Assembly: GCA_949825045.1 (NCBI GenBank)
Contig: OX463824.1
Span: 30,970,001-31,034,000 of the forward strand
Direction of reading: 5' to 3'
Length of the DNA stretch: 64,000 nt
Source: Argyresthia goedartella
Lineage: Eukaryota > Arthropoda > Insecta > Lepidoptera > Argyresthiidae
Positions 10,710 to 22,486 of the stretch are shown piece after piece; positions within the stretch are counted from its first letter, which is position 1, and every line of letters begins with the position of its first letter. The position numbers were made by a program, and so were the translations under genes. Below the pieces are notes generated by a model. It was not told the DNA's origin. It saw only the letters and a program-made list of their open reading frames with translations, and did no database searches.

Positions 10710-10789
10710 GGCATTAAAATTCTCGAGTGATATTATTATGATACTCGCCTTCGGCTCGTTTCAAAAACCCACTCTCGAGTTTTAATGCC
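10710..10789. repeat. Small foldback inserted beside MITE W copy 2
   Basis: GGCATTAAAATTCTCGAGTG is mirrored by CTCGAGTTTTAATGCC about 60 bp later. A related sequence lies at 37873-37985 (TAGGTATTAAAACACTCGTG...). The W-family flank CATAATTAGGCATTATG of copies 1 and 3 is interrupted here, so this looks like an insertion. Confidence 0.5.
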
Positions 10790-10825
10790 CTCCATTATGC
10801 AGCAGTCACATAAACTACTATAAAA

Positions 10826-11199
10826 CATAGAAAGTGTTTTTGCTGTGCAAATCAGTATTTTTAATGTGCGATTAAATACTAGCCCTTTAAAATGTCTATT
10901 CACTCATCACCCAAATTTACTGAATAACTGGTGAAACTTAGTAGAACTGTGCCTGTACCACCTCGCTTGGAAAAAGGCGTGACCCGTTTTGTAAATAATC
11001 GAGAGGTCAGCGGCAGGCAGCCGATAGGGCAGGCAAGGTAACAAGAAGCAGAATCGCAGGCCCGGTCAGTTCGGGGCAGAGTTGCGCAATGCTGCAGCAA
11101 CGTTAGATCATTAGTTTTTGGCTGACGCACTCATTTGTCAAACTACCGACTCCGCCACAACGGAATGTGGAGACCATTGTACAGGCTGCTACAGAAAGA
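10826..11199. other. Non-coding, nothing recognised
   Basis: No gene or repeat identified. A 76-codon - strand frame at 10900-11130 has no motif. Confidence 0.35.
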
Positions 11200-11500
11200 T
11201 GTAGAATAGAATAGAATAGAATAGAACAAAACTTTATTTCATTAAAATCTTCTTATTATTATTATTATTACAAGCCGTTTATGTCTCACTGCTTGGCAAA
11301 GGACGCTCTCTCCTTCTTCCACTCCTGGCGGTCTTGAGCGGTCTCCCACCAGTTTTTGTCCCGGAGACCCAAATCGTCACTCCATCTTTTCCTGGGTCAG
11401 CCACGTTTTCTCTTTGCACCGAGAGTCCATTCCAAAATCTTATACATCCCACAAAACCTAATGTGAGTATGGTTTGCCTGTGGGTCGGGAGTCGCACTTC
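11200..11500 (-). pseudogene. RTE-like LINE 3' fragment
   Basis: On the - strand one frame contains PRKRWSDDLGLRDKNWW followed by ETAQDRQEWKKERASF and a stop. That matches the C-terminal RW.DD...W...A.DR..WK pattern seen at the end of RTE-clade reverse-transcriptase ORFs (knowledge of the family, no alignment run). Beyond the stop are a short 3' region and a tail of AATAG units at 11202-11225. Only the last 50 or so residues are present, as expected for a 5'-truncated insertion. A stop sits just upstream of the conserved part. Confidence 0.65.
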
Positions 11501-11684
11501 ATATTAAGATGATCTTAACTTAAACATTAGGTATACATAGCTAAGAAAATAGTTAATATCTGAGGAGTTTCTGATCAACTTTCACTTTTATGGAACAGAT
11601 TCAGACATACTAGGGCCAGGGCTTTACCTCTTAGGGTTGTTAAGGATTTCTTCAAAACAAACATATAACAAAGTTTGACTGACG

Positions 11685-11775
11685 ACCTCTGTGGCGCTGT
11701 GGTTGTGGCTCCATTCGCGTGGTCCCGGGTTCGATCTCCGCCTGCGGATGAAGAAAAAAAAACAGGTATTAGATG
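11685..11775 (+). mobile_element. SINE family 3, head fragment
   Basis: GTGGCGCTGTGGTTGTGGCT, then GTCCCGGGTTCGATCTCCG (B-box-like), then an A-rich run and GGTATTAGATG. Related to the copies near 20.7, 54.7, 57.1 and 58.8 kb. Confidence 0.55.
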
Positions 11776-12450
11776 TTTAAATGTGTGCTGTTTCTGGTGT
11801 CCTAGCGTGGGATAAGAACATTTTTTTTCCCATACGGAGTGCCAGGGGCATAATTGTGCCCAAGTTTAGCCAGTGCCCATTTCTGTACAACTTTCAGTTT
11901 AAAACCGATTCGATCCGAGCAACATTATTTTTTAGATCTCCGTATATTTTTGGCCTTTTTGGAAAATTAAGGTTGATCTAATCAAATTAGCTTCCTAGTG
12001 TAAGTTGTTCAAAATGTTGCTTTCTGTTACACCCTGTGTATACCGGGGCTAGATTCAATTATTGCTGTTTTTAGAGTTTGGTCGCAGGGGAGTGATAAAA
12101 TACGGAGTGAAACTGAAATAGAGTGGGTGGATAACAGAATTATTAAAGTGTTGTTCTCTCTATCAACGTATGTGTATATTTGCAATGTTGGACCAACCGG
12201 CTTTAAAAGGTCGTCGATAGCGGAAGAATTCGGTTGTGTAACAACCAACGCTACATAGTGAATTTAAAATTTAGCCAATTTCAGTTGATTTGATAAGGAA
12301 TCTAGACGCATTAATATCAAATTTATGGAGTACTTTCGCCATAATTGACTTATCGTCCTCGTGGCGCGTTATTTGTTCCTGACGCTCTCAACGAGGTACA
12401 CGTCGCTTCACGAATTATGAGCGGTGGCCTTGAATGCGCAATAGCTACTT
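11776..12450. other. Mostly unrecognised non-coding DNA
   Basis: 11825-11880 (TTTCCCATACGG, GGCATAATTGTGCCCAAG) resembles part of the variant SINE family 2 tail. The rest carries nothing I can identify. Confidence 0.35.
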
Positions 12451-12808
12451 CTAGGGTTCCGTACCCGAAGGGTGCCAAACGGGATTCTATTACTAAGCCT
12501 CCGCTGTCCGTCCGTCCGTCCGTCTGTGACCAGGCTGTATCTCATGAACCGTGCCGCCATATGAATGCCGCCATAGCCACAAATACTAAAAAAACAGAAT
12601 AAATTAATTAATTAATTTGTAAACCTCAGACAAACTTATGAATGCACCTGGTTACTTACATGTAGTGTGAAAGTAGCCGCACCAATAATTTTGTAAACAA
12701 CATTTTGCTATGTAAAATCCAAACTATTCACTCCACACCATCCCTACCATTGTACGGTGGCATGGAACCCTTCGTGCGCGAGTTAGACTCGCACTTGACC
12801 GGTTTTTT
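12451..12808 (+). mobile_element. (GTCY)n-type lepidopteran repeat
   Basis: Starts CTAGGGTTCCGTACCCGAAG, with a CCGTCCGTCCGTCCGTC run, and ends CCCTTCGTGCGCGAG...CACTTGACCGGTTTTTT. The interior block GAATGCACCTGGTTACTTAC...CCACACCATCC is shared with the copies at 14095 and 37523. These three form a subfamily. Confidence 0.85.
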
Positions 12809-13436
12809 AATACCTGTACATATGCGCAGTAATTCCCGCCAATGTCGCCCAGCGCTCTTTTTAAATGACGCGTACTGTACTTAATTGGTAAATCAGCCAT
12901 TATAATATATTTTTTTTGTTGCTTTGTCTTACCCGTGGCCATTTGAATTTTCTTACACAAATGTCTCGGCATCTATTAACAGTTTCCTTGATGGGTTCTT
13001 ATCGAACCACCAGGAGTTGTGTTTTCTAGTCGAAGCACCAGTCGAACCACGTTGTTCCAAGAAATAATTAAGTACACAGCTCTGTACGGAGTCTAACAGA
13101 AGCGTAATGTACATTATGAAAACAAACTCAGCTTCGTATCAACAAAGTCGTGTACACAACCAGGACCGAATAACCGACATATATTGGTAACAAAACAAAA
13201 CGGTTGGGCGCCCTACCTTTATTTTTACGGTACGATACGCAGGACGCGACGTGGTGATTAGGGTGATGGGCCACCTCGAGGGCCGGCGCGCGGTAACAGT
13301 AATGCCGAGCTTCATTCTGGTAATAACGTAAGGAAGCCTCCAAAACACCACTAAGGCCCAAAAGCTAATCAGACCTAGCCCAAGATGCGGTCACCTATTA
13401 TTTGTGCGGCCTAGATGAAATTCCAAATTCCAAGTT
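12809..13436. other. Non-coding, nothing recognised
   Basis: Two overlapping - strand frames of 70-77 codons at 13128-13361 show no motif. Confidence 0.35.
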
Positions 13437-13490
13437 CCAAATGTCTTTATTACTGTAGATATTTACATATACTTAGCTTAGCTTAGCTTG
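13437..13490 (-). mobile_element. LINE 'B' 3' terminus (very short insertion)
   Basis: On the - strand TATGTAAATATCTACAGTAA and TAAAGAC are followed by TTTGGAA-type tail units. This is the same terminus as the copies at 27030, 39520, 49795 and 60109. Only about 50 bp remain. Confidence 0.65.
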
Positions 13491-14094
13491 AGTGGCTAAT
13501 TCAAGTCACTATTGTCCATAATTGACCCTAAGCAGTAAGTATAAGGCAATATCCGACGACGATGTAAAGGTTGCACCCAGTGACACTACTTTCCTCTGAA
13601 ACAATAGAAAGCTGTTAGTGATAAATGCGTGCTATTCGACAGACGACTTCTACAAAATCGCTTGGTCGAAACATTAAAGTTTTGCAATATTATACATATG
13701 TAGGTAATATTAACTTATAATTAACAAATCGGCATATGTAATAAGTATACTACATTAAAACCACTACAAACTATATAAAATAATAAACAAACTATGTCAG
13801 ATATAGGTATATGAAATATGTATTTTGAAGATTAAGCTTAATCTAAATTGAAATTATGTTACTAATGATTAAATGACAATTATGCATGGTATTAATACTC
13901 TAAGGGACGTGTAAACTATGTTTATCAATAAACAATTGAATTGAATTGAATTGAATTGAACTAAATTGGTACTGAAATATTTCGCTACCGAAATATTTCA
14001 CTACCGAATGCCAATAGCGTAATCCAAACGGTATAAAATATCGGTTGGTTCAACAATCCCCGCCGCCTGCCACTTCTTTTTGTCGGTTCTTTTT
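13491..14094. other. Non-coding with a LINE-like GAATT tail
   Basis: 13936-13962 is a run of GAATT units after CAATAAACAATTGAATT, which looks like the 3' tail of an old non-LTR insertion (+ strand). The body upstream is not recognisable. Confidence 0.4.
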
Positions 14095-14440
14095 TAGGGT
14101 TCGGTACCCGAAGGGTTCCAAGCGGGACCCTATTACTAAGACTCCGCTGTCCGTCCGTCCGTCTGTCACCAGGCTGTATCTCACGAACCGTGATAGTTAG
14201 ACAGTTGAAATTTTCACAGATGATGTATTTATGTTGCCGCTATAACAACAAATACTAAAAAACAGGATAAAAGAAATATTTAAGGGGGCTCCCATACAAT
14301 AATTCTTTCAAAACCACATACAAACTTATGGATGCACCTGGTTACGTACATGGAGTGTGAAAGTAACCGCACCAATAACTTTGTAAACAATATTTTGCTG
14401 TGTGAAATCCAAACTATTCACTCCACACCATCGCTTGTGT
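14095..14440 (+). mobile_element. (GTCY)n-type lepidopteran repeat, 3'-truncated
   Basis: TAGGGTTCGGTACCCGAAGG, then CCGTCCGTCCGTCTGTCACC and GTTGAAATTTTCACAGATG, then the GGATGCACCTGGTTACGTAC block. Similarity stops at CTCCACACCATCG, before the usual CTTCGTGCGCGAG tail. A second GAATT tail follows at 14490-14512. Confidence 0.8.
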
Positions 14441-14674
14441 GGTATATATAATAAGTCTCAATTTTTATGCTATTATGAATAAAAATCTTTGAATTGAATT
14501 GAATTGAATTAATTTAATTTTTCTCCGCCAGGACTTATTCTGAATTCTGATTCTGATTCTATAGGTTGCCCTTTGACGCCAAAATTTTCTTGCATATAAC
14601 AATTTTCAAGTACCTGTTTTTTTCACCCGGTTACACCGAAGCCAAAAGTAAGGTTATGTGTTTTACCGTTACGT

Positions 14675-14800
14675 AGGTATGTATATTAATTTGTTCCACC
14701 AGAACATCAAAACTTCTTATCAGAATTGGATAAACGAGGTATCTTTAGAAGCGTTAATCATCCGCTGGTGAATGGCTATGTGACGTCACACTAAATTCAA
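14675..14800 (+). repeat. Dispersed repeat 'Z', copy 1
   Basis: GTATGTATATTAATTTGT, CAGAACATCAAAACT, ATCAGAATTGGATAA and GGCTATGTGACGTCACAC recur in the same order and orientation at 27235-27385. No coding content. Ends are undefined. Confidence 0.55.
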
Positions 14801-15944
14801 TGTGGCTTCCTTTAGAGGACAAAGTACTGGGATTCGAACAAAGTTTTTGAACAGAGCCTTATTGGTGCTGCCCGGTCGCAATATGTTTCATATACTATTT
14901 AGGGCGTGTTATTTTAGCTGTCGGGTTTTACTTTTTTTTTGTCTTGTTGAGTTCCGTAATTATTAAGATGATATTAAAGGGTCGGTTTCGGTACGGTTGG
15001 ATTTCGATGCAGGCATAGGCCACCGAATTCGGTCCCTGGTGCACAAAGCCCGCAATTCAGTCCGGAGCTCAACAAACACAGTTCATGAAAGCCACGCAAC
15101 CCGCACTCGACTTTTAGGCTCCAGTATCTAGCTCTGTACACTTCGATGAATTTATCGATACTGCATAGGGGATGTGCTCTATCGGTGGAGGTTTCTGACA
15201 TGGCTTTTTCTATACGGGGTGAGGGAGGAACTGTTGTTGTAGAGGTTTCTATACTCGCCAGATAGTAAGTGGATAGGTGGATAACTTGCACTCTGAATAG
15301 GGCGTAATTTTCATCCCTCGCTTATCTCGCTCTTATTCTTCGGCGTGAACAGTAAGTGCTCACGTACTGACGCAGAAAATACTCAGATCCTACCGCCTTG
15401 CACATTTCCCTTGGGTACTGCTAACGAGCACCAAATAGACACTTTTTACGGTTCAGAACCTGTCAAAATACTGTGAACTCTATAAAAACATGGTCTAACA
15501 TTGTAAAATTAACCTGAGTTGTAAGAGCGCCAATAATGAAGAATTTATTTGACTTCCACTATATGAGTTTTTAATTGATCAGCCAGCGTAATGGTTTGGG
15601 TATGAAATTTGAACAGCCTGCGGATGTTTAAGATGACTCAATCCTCATGTAAAAACGTTGGTAAAACCTTAACAAAACGCACAACATTTATTGCTATAAC
15701 AGCTCCAAAATTCATCAAACAAAGCCCAATCTATTCCAAAACCGTTTTTACTTCCAGATAACAAAAATAGCTGGGATTTGTTTTGCAGGGTTCAATAGAG
15801 ACAGTCAGATACACGAAAAAACTTTTTGAACACACGACTTGTTTTGCACTTTTTTGAATACAGAGCGCTACACTTTGTTAGAAAAAGTTGAAAAATACTT
15901 ACGAAGTTTGGATATTGCGAAAAAATCGTCACTGTATTTATTTG
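14801..15944. other. Non-coding, nothing recognised
   Basis: Contains a 105-codon - strand frame at 14974-15291 that is cysteine-rich near its end, but no family or splice context was recognised. Confidence 0.35.
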
Positions 15945-16080
15945 GGCTGACGCTTCCCTGTCTCACAGGATATGCGGATGCGAATCCCAATATTCACCAT
16001 GTACCGATGAGATAAGTTATTTTTCTTAATTGAAAGGGACGTGCTAATACATCGTGAGGAAACTTTGGTATGTCCATAAC
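15945..16080 (+). mobile_element. SINE family 2 fragment
   Basis: CTTCCCTGTCTCACAGGATA, GCGAATCCCAATATTCACC and ATGTACCGATGAGATAAG follow the head order of the copy at 27461, but the sequence is more diverged. Confidence 0.5.
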
Positions 16081-17690
16081 TGCGTTGATAAGCTAGCAGT
16101 CAGTAAATTAAATACTGCTTTCTTCATATTTATTAAATAATGTCTGAGCTACCGAGCAAGCAACATCTGAACTAGAGCATTATGTGTACTAGTAGATTAC
16201 TTCTAAACGCCCGCCATTATAATCCCACCGGCTATTAAACCGAATCGACCATCCTCAGGCATCCTGTTAGTCACGGCTCGATCGTAAGAGCACTTCGCAT
16301 AACGAGGCACCCTTTAACCTATGGAAGATTGCATCTTCAGATGCATCCAGATGCATCCTTGATTAGAAGCCTCCTCGCCGGCAGTTTTTGCCTCAGCGCT
16401 CTTTCTTCCTATTCTGTGCTGATATTGCTTTAATAAAGACGTTTTCTATCCGTACCTCGAGCGTTGTTTTTTGGTTAGGCGGTTGTTGCAATGCCGAAGA
16501 GTTTTGTATTCTCTGCTAGATGAAACAGGCTTCCAAACTGCTCAATACATGCTATTTTTACTCTAGTGGCTCTTCGCTTCACGATGTTACTTTGACAAGT
16601 TTTTCTGTGTTTGCTAATTATGATTACGGTACAATAGCCATATAACATCAGTACCCTTTGAAGACAAAATCACTCTCTCACTCCATAGATTCTTGTTATT
16701 GTGCAACCTAATGTCCTTTTGTTGGTCATTAAGTACAAGCTAAGTGACAAATAAGCTACATGCAGCGTGAAGAGTGATCTTCAAAGCACAAACTTATATT
16801 CTATCCCAATACCAAACATCCCAATTTGCCTCGCCACATCGCCGCAAATGATTAACGTAATTACATTGACAAGATGAATCCAATAAGCCCTTTGTGAAAT
16901 CACCGGCAGGTGTGACGAGCGTTTGGGATGCAGTAATCTGGTAACAAACTGATGTATCGACATGCTTGTGACAGGATGTCTGTGCCTGTATGTGTCTCGG
17001 TTTATAACTAGGTTGTGGTCGGTTAAGCCTTTGAGTTGAACGGTTGGATTCGTTTGTTGGAGGTGTTTGGGTTGGTAACCAAAATCGGTGATTTGTTAGA
17101 ATTGGGGTATCAATATTTGAGTGCGATTTAGCAGTATTGTCTGTGCAACGTTGCAACGACATGTTGGGGGTTTGCCCCCTGTAGTATAAGAGCCTTTATT
17201 TCGGAAATCAGTTCTGCTTTATCTATTATTTTCAAACATTCTTGCTCAAATGTCAGACAGGTAGATGAATTGGTTTATCCACTTCCACTACAAATGTCAA
17301 ACATGTCGTTATTTTGTTTATTCAATCAATCACATTGACAAGTATCAGGTATTCCGTCAAAGTAACCAATTTGCATATAGTAGTTATACCTCATTGTACC
17401 GCTGTGAACTGTTACAATATCCTTAACCTCGATGGTAATAAGAACCATAGAAGCAGCATTGGAGAGAATGCCTATAATAACATATTTACATCTCAATTTG
17501 GGTGTTTGCTTGAGGGGTAATCACTAATAATATTCGTGTTTACTTTGTCAATAAAACGTTCATTTAGTTTGTCAGTTAACGAGCACTTAAAAGTTTTAAT
17601 TGATAGTCTAAAATACGTTCGATAAACGCCGAGTACGAACACGATATGCTATATTAGCACTTGTATTTCCAAACTTAAAAAAAGTCATTT
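16081..17690. other. Non-coding, nothing recognised
   Basis: Open frames up to 122 codons occur on the - strand near 16794-17162. They are low-complexity in Thr, Gln and Pro and overlap another frame. I see no domain, splice signal pair or repeat end. Confidence 0.35.
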
Positions 17691-18088
17691 TTAGGGTTTC
17701 GTGCGTGAAAAGGAAAAAAGGAACCCTAATAGGATTACTTCTTTGTCCGTTTGTCTGTTTGCCTGTCATGCCCTTTTTATTAGGAATGCCTGAATGTATT
17801 AAGTTCAAATTTATATCAAATACTCAGATCCCTTGAAGTTGTGAAAAAGTCAAACTTCTAGGTCAACCTCATCAAAACATACGGCCTTTATGACGTAAAT
17901 TTGCTGAATTTCCTTTAAACTTACAAGGGTATCAACATATATAGGGTGCCGTTTGACCTGAGAATCGCAAAATTTGACAAGTAGCAAGGTCGTATAGCAC
18001 AAGTTGGGGAAAAATCTGAAAATCGATTCACTTCCAACAAAAAAAATGAATTGTGCTGAAACCACTGTGTGCGAGTCCTGTTTTTATT
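17691..18088 (+). mobile_element. Diverged (GTCY)n-like repeat
   Basis: TTAGGGTTTCGTGCGTGAAA, then GGAACCCTAATAGGATTACT and a degenerate GTCCGTTTGTCTGTTTGCC run, ending TGTGTGCGAGTCCTGTTTTT. The order of parts is that of the other (GTCY)n elements, but this is a separate, diverged subfamily. Confidence 0.6.
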
Positions 18089-19719
18089 TAGAGAGTTAGC
18101 CACTGGCTCTTGAACCAAAACTCAGTCAGTATTTAATTGCTAGGATTGTAATTTTCGCTTCGATTTTATTGTCCTCCATCGAATTCGACTGCGATTCCGT
18201 TCATGCATTTATGAATATGATGCCATTGTACCAAACACCAGAACTCTTCATCTACGATTCTCACAAACAGGTATCAGCCTCTCCAGAGAGCCACTCTTCC
18301 TTATTCCCAACGCTTGTTCAAACACAACTTCATTCATCCAGATAGGATCTCGTTACAGGAATGTTGCTTCTCAAAAAAAGCGCCATGAAAAAGTAGGAAA
18401 TCAAAGCAAAAGACCGTCGCTGGCGAATTCCGGCTTTTATTTGAGGATGCACAATACGGGCGTGTAGGGCCCTCCAAACATGTTCCAGACATGTGTTTGC
18501 TGGGCCGCCGTCGAGGACGTGCTAAAATGGAGACGCCATCTTGTGCTTACCCTTCTGACGAAGTTTTTAAAAACTTCGTCCATTACGTTTATATCAAATC
18601 AAACCCTTTTGAATTGGTGTTTTGAAAGCTATTCAATGTAGCCAACTTCAAATTGACGCTGACCAATGAGAACACGATTTTTTCATCCAAGCTGTCATCC
18701 AAAGCGACAGTAATTTAATTTGGAAAGAAATCGCTATAATATGTCAAGAGAAAATCGAACTAAAGGATTATTTTGCGTGGGGATTTAGGATTGCGGCCCG
18801 TTCTCCGCAGTCAATCATGCTCGGTACTGGCTCCGCCAGGTTTCTTGGAATTTCAGAGAGCTGTCACCTCTGTCTCTCATCCATGTTTGCAACTTCTTCC
18901 AGCCGGTATTCAGATGATTTGGCGATAGCTGTACCAGCGAAGAGTCAAAAATATGTGATATCGTCCCCGGTAACAAAAGTACCTAATGATTCGTGCGTAA
19001 AAGTATTACTGTGTTTCCCAGTCCTGTGTGCTTTTATTGCGCGTGCGACGACGACGATGTGTTTCTTGTAACTGCCCCGAGAGCAATGGATCTAGGCTTT
19101 GTAAAGGGGATCCATTTGGGAAGCGCTTTCAAACCTTTTTATTCTGAGAGATCCTGGAAATTGTGTACGGAAGCTGTTTGCTCGAGCCTTTCGTTCCTCG
19201 TGAGCGAGTTTTAGGAGTCTTGCCTACGTTGTTGGTATTTCAATGAATACCGCTCGGCGATTGGCTTGGCCCCTGCAAACGGAGTAGAAAAATGTACGCA
19301 TAAACAAACTCTGTTTAAAATAATACCTGACGCTATGTTTTGTTATGCTTAGCACTGAATAAACAGAGATAATGAACTGCTGACTAAAAGAGGTTGTAAC
19401 TATTCTTTAGCCACCACATACACGCTTTAATTTTGTTTTCTGAAAAATCACGTGAACACGTTGAGATAACAAGTCGACACACACTTGACATCCTCATGCC
19501 GGAAGCAAGGATCTCGTCGTCTCCATTTTGATTCACAAATAGGATATCACTTCAAAAACCGCGTTGAGTTGAGTGTGAGACTTGAGACCGAGTGGGCTAA
19601 TTGTCTCATTTTTTATGTGAGCTAACAGAAGGATCCTGTTCTGTTTGTCAAGAATTTTCTTTTAAATTGGCTGTTTAAGAAAGGGTATTCTCTTCCATGC
19701 TAAGTATTAGTATGTATTT
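18089..19719. other. Non-coding; one perfect palindrome
   Basis: No gene recognised. Two overlapping + strand frames at 18817-19214 (84 and 73 codons) lack motifs. The palindrome at 18557 is listed separately. Confidence 0.35.
18557..18580. repeat. 24-bp perfect palindrome
   Basis: GACGAAGTTTTT is followed directly by its exact complement. There is no adjacent longer arm, so it may be the core of a lost foldback element or a chance AT/GA palindrome. Confidence 0.85.
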
Positions 19720-19985
19720 GTATCTATTTATGTATATGTTACATATTTATAAGCATTTCTTTAGTATGTATGTAGATATTGGTAAGTAGTTTATTATTTT
19801 TATTAACATATTTAATGTTGTGCACATAGGTCTACCTGTAGTTTCTTTTTTCCCTCTCCATTCTAGGTTTGCAGGAATAAATCTCTTTTTAGATATGAGC
19901 TCGCCTTTGTACATGTTTTTTTCCTTTTTTTGTATTCACTGTTTTTTATGCACCGCAATAAAGGAAGTGTATTGAACAATAGGCT
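19720..19985 (+). mobile_element. Possible LINE 3' untranslated region
   Basis: TATGAGCTCGCCTTTGTACA, a T-rich stretch, TTTTATGCACCGCAATAAAG. A similar CTCGCCTTTGTACATTTATT occurs at 28389. The layout suggests the 3' end of a non-LTR family, but no coding part is left. Confidence 0.35.
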
Positions 19986-20689
19986 CAGAAACCTGTCAGG
20001 CGATGGGCTAGCCACTTTCACTCTCTTAAATAATGTTCTATTTACCATTAGCCTCATATATTGCTGAATGTTTTTTTGGGAATAACTAAGCAAGTAACCC
20101 ATAAGATGTTAATTTTGTAGGTACTAGTGGGGTTTAAATTGGAGTATTGAATGATTGGCCATGTAAAGAATTTTCAAGAGCCACAAATGAGAAAACCATT
20201 TTGAGATAATTGTGTATTTTAACTAAATTCAGTTATGCCCACCAAAAAATATTACAGGATTACTGAAATATCTGTAAAAAACATGATTTCTTTCATTTGC
20301 CCTTTACAGTGTAGTTTGTTCAAATTCCCTTCGGCGTTTATTGGCTGTCCTGTAAAACTTTCACGTGTCAATAGTTTTCCTATCACTCGATAACTCAGAT
20401 GTCATTTAGAACGTATACAGATATTGATAGCATATTTTTTAGTTTAAATCAGAAACAACCAGCCTCAAGTAAAACTGTGACGTCATATTAGGTTATGTTG
20501 TTTTAAACAATATTTATACATATATTACTCGTAAAATTCAAACCAATTTCTTACAATAGGCTAAAATTTCATAAAATAAAATAAAACTACAAACGTAAAA
20601 TAATATAAAAAAAATAAGTTGTATTTTCATTTTGGCATGGCCATTTGGTTGAACATTGGCGAAGTGTACCTTTGCCAGCCCATATGGGA
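19986..20689. other. Non-coding, nothing recognised
   Basis: AT-rich with no repeat ends or gene found. Confidence 0.4.
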
Positions 20690-20822
20690 TAAGGGCTAAC
20701 GCTGTGTTTGTGGGATTGATTGTGAATTCAGGCTGAGGATGAAGAATCATATCCCCAGGTCTTGGATGTGTATGTATGTGACCCTGCTGTTTCTGGTTCC
20801 CACAACACAGGGTATCCTGGAG
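20690..20822 (+). mobile_element. SINE family 3
   Basis: The body CCCCAGGTCTTGGATGTGTA, CTGCTGTTTCTGGTTCCCAC and ACACAGGGTATCCTGG matches the copies in the Ig-gene introns (57095 and 58755). The head (GGGATTGATTGTGAATTCAGG) has a decayed B box. It abuts repeat Y. Confidence 0.6.
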
Positions 20823-21215
20823 TCCTCGTCTGTGCAAAGGTCCCCATCATTCCAGGCGGAAAGACCCGCAGTGTGAGACGGACGGAATCGGGAAAAATGT
20901 CATAACGTCGCGCTAAACCACAGAAAAATTGTTTAAAAATAAACTGCGCTATTTTGTTATAAAGTTTTTTAAGGAGAATTTACGAATACATAATATCTAC
21001 ATTTTGAACGCAGTTCCACAATGAAATTAGTTAGGGTTTCAGAATTACAGGAAAAAAAAAATACAGGTATTTTCATAATTAATTTTAACGAGAAAATCGT
21101 AATCAAATACTTAATAAACGTAAACCCAAAAATCAAATTGCTGATGACTTCATGGTGGAGTAAATCGATTCGCAAAAAACCCCATTTTTTTTCGTATCAC
21201 CTTAAGCAATGTTAC
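20823..21215 (-). repeat. Dispersed repeat 'Y', copy 2 (inverted)
   Basis: The inverse of 3773-4143 with the same landmarks (GGCGGAAAGACCCGCAGTGT, CGCTAAACCACAGAAAAATT, CGCAGTTCCACAATGAAATT, CCCCATTTTTTTTCGTA). It lacks the piggyBac-like MITE found at the edge of copy 1. Confidence 0.75.
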
Positions 21216-21792
21216 AAGTCGATATACAATTTAACAATGTTGTACTGGACTGTGACATAACCTCGATAACTCACGTAGGCACTTCTAAATTGAAATGTGG
21301 ACTACAATAATAATTGAGATTGTTATAACACACACAGTTTCTTCTCTACATGGACCATTCGAAAATAAGCCTTATACATTTGTATGAAGAGAATTTCAAT
21401 ACAGTTGTGATATACTTGTATGTCTGGCAGTAAACATTTGTTATGGCACGCAGCGGGTGGTCAATTCTGTGCGCCCAACAATGGGTCGGACCTTAGAATA
21501 TCAGCTAAATTGAGAATTGTGCGTGCCCAGAATTGAATCTGACGTTTTATTATTGAACATCATAAAAGGGATATCTTTTCTGACGTAAGAAAAGGTCTTG
21601 AGTTTGATGTTCTTTGAGTGCTCAACACAGAACTCGCATAATCATTTTGTAATTATTTATTGCCGCATATTGTTTATAAAAACAATTTTTTATCATTATG
21701 TAATATTAGTACGAGTTAAACACTACCTATTTTTAAAAGAGATCTAAAAATCAAGCTGTAGCAGATAGAAATAGTCATAGAAATGTATTTGA
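21216..21792. other. Mostly unrecognised non-coding DNA
   Basis: 21700-21765 (ATTAGTACGAGTTAAACAC, TTTTTAAAAGAGATCTAAAA) resembles a piece of the LINE B 3' untranslated region. Confidence 0.35.
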
Positions 21793-22029
21793 CGACCCTA
21801 ATTGCCGAATTGGCAGGGACCCTGCCTACGAAGCCAAGGGTCCCGGGTTCGAGTCCCGGTGGGGGCAAATATTTGTTTGATGAGAACACAGATGTGTACC
21901 CTAGTCATAGTTGTTTATCTATCTAAGTATAATATTTATCTATTTGTGTATTTGTATCATTGTCTAGTACCCAAGATACAGGGAATCCTAGTTTGGGGCT
22001 AGATCAATGTGTGTAAATAGTGTCCCAGG
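21793..22029 (+). mobile_element. SINE family 1, 5' part (split by the LTR element)
   Basis: tRNA-like head GACGACCCTAATTGCCGAAT, then CCTACGAAGCCAAGGGTCCC and GGGTTCGAGTCCCGG (B box), then GGCAAATATTTG and the family body down to GTGTCCCAGG. In the uninterrupted copy at 49233 the body continues GTCCAAGGTATTATTATT. Here that continuation lies at 26922, after the retrotransposon. Confidence 0.85.
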
Positions 22030-22132
22030 TGAGATGTAGGGACCAGAGGAGTGGAATTAAACACGACTGTTAGCTTAGGAGTCCCGTATAATAAAAATAG
22101 AATCATAGAACGCAATGAATACACACACTTCA
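22030..22132 (-). repeat. 3' LTR
   Basis: 103 bp, reads TGAAGTGTGTGTATTCATTG...CATCTCA on the - strand. About six differences from the 5' LTR. Inside it on the element's 3' side is a poor polypurine tract (CCCCCGAGG). Confidence 0.85.
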
Positions 22133-22486
22133 CCTCGGGGGTGATAAAAATAAAAATCTTATTTCTAATGATTTTTATAAACTAAAAATATCTCTATTTT
22201 ATTTGATACATTTTTTTGTTACATATTCCTTTGTCCTGTTTTTATGCATGATTTCATTTTTTTTATTTTTCATTATCTTTACATTTGGTTCTAAATCTTC
22301 TATTACGACATAGGGTCCATTGTATAATGTTTCAAGTTTTGTTCCTGTTTCATTCTTAACTAATAATAAATCATTTTCCTAAACTATTGGATATATTTTC
22401 TTATCGTAATTACATTTTCTTTTAGTTTTACTATTAATGTAATTCTTTCGGGCGTCCCCGTGAGCTATTTGTAATCTATATCTTAA

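Noticed and set aside
14974..15291. A 105-codon - strand frame with several cysteines.
   Set aside because: No recognised domain, no splice partner and no conservation evidence; length is within chance for this window.
16794..17162. A 122-codon - strand frame.
   Set aside because: Composition is low-complexity (Thr, Pro, Gln, His), a second frame overlaps it, and no motif is visible.
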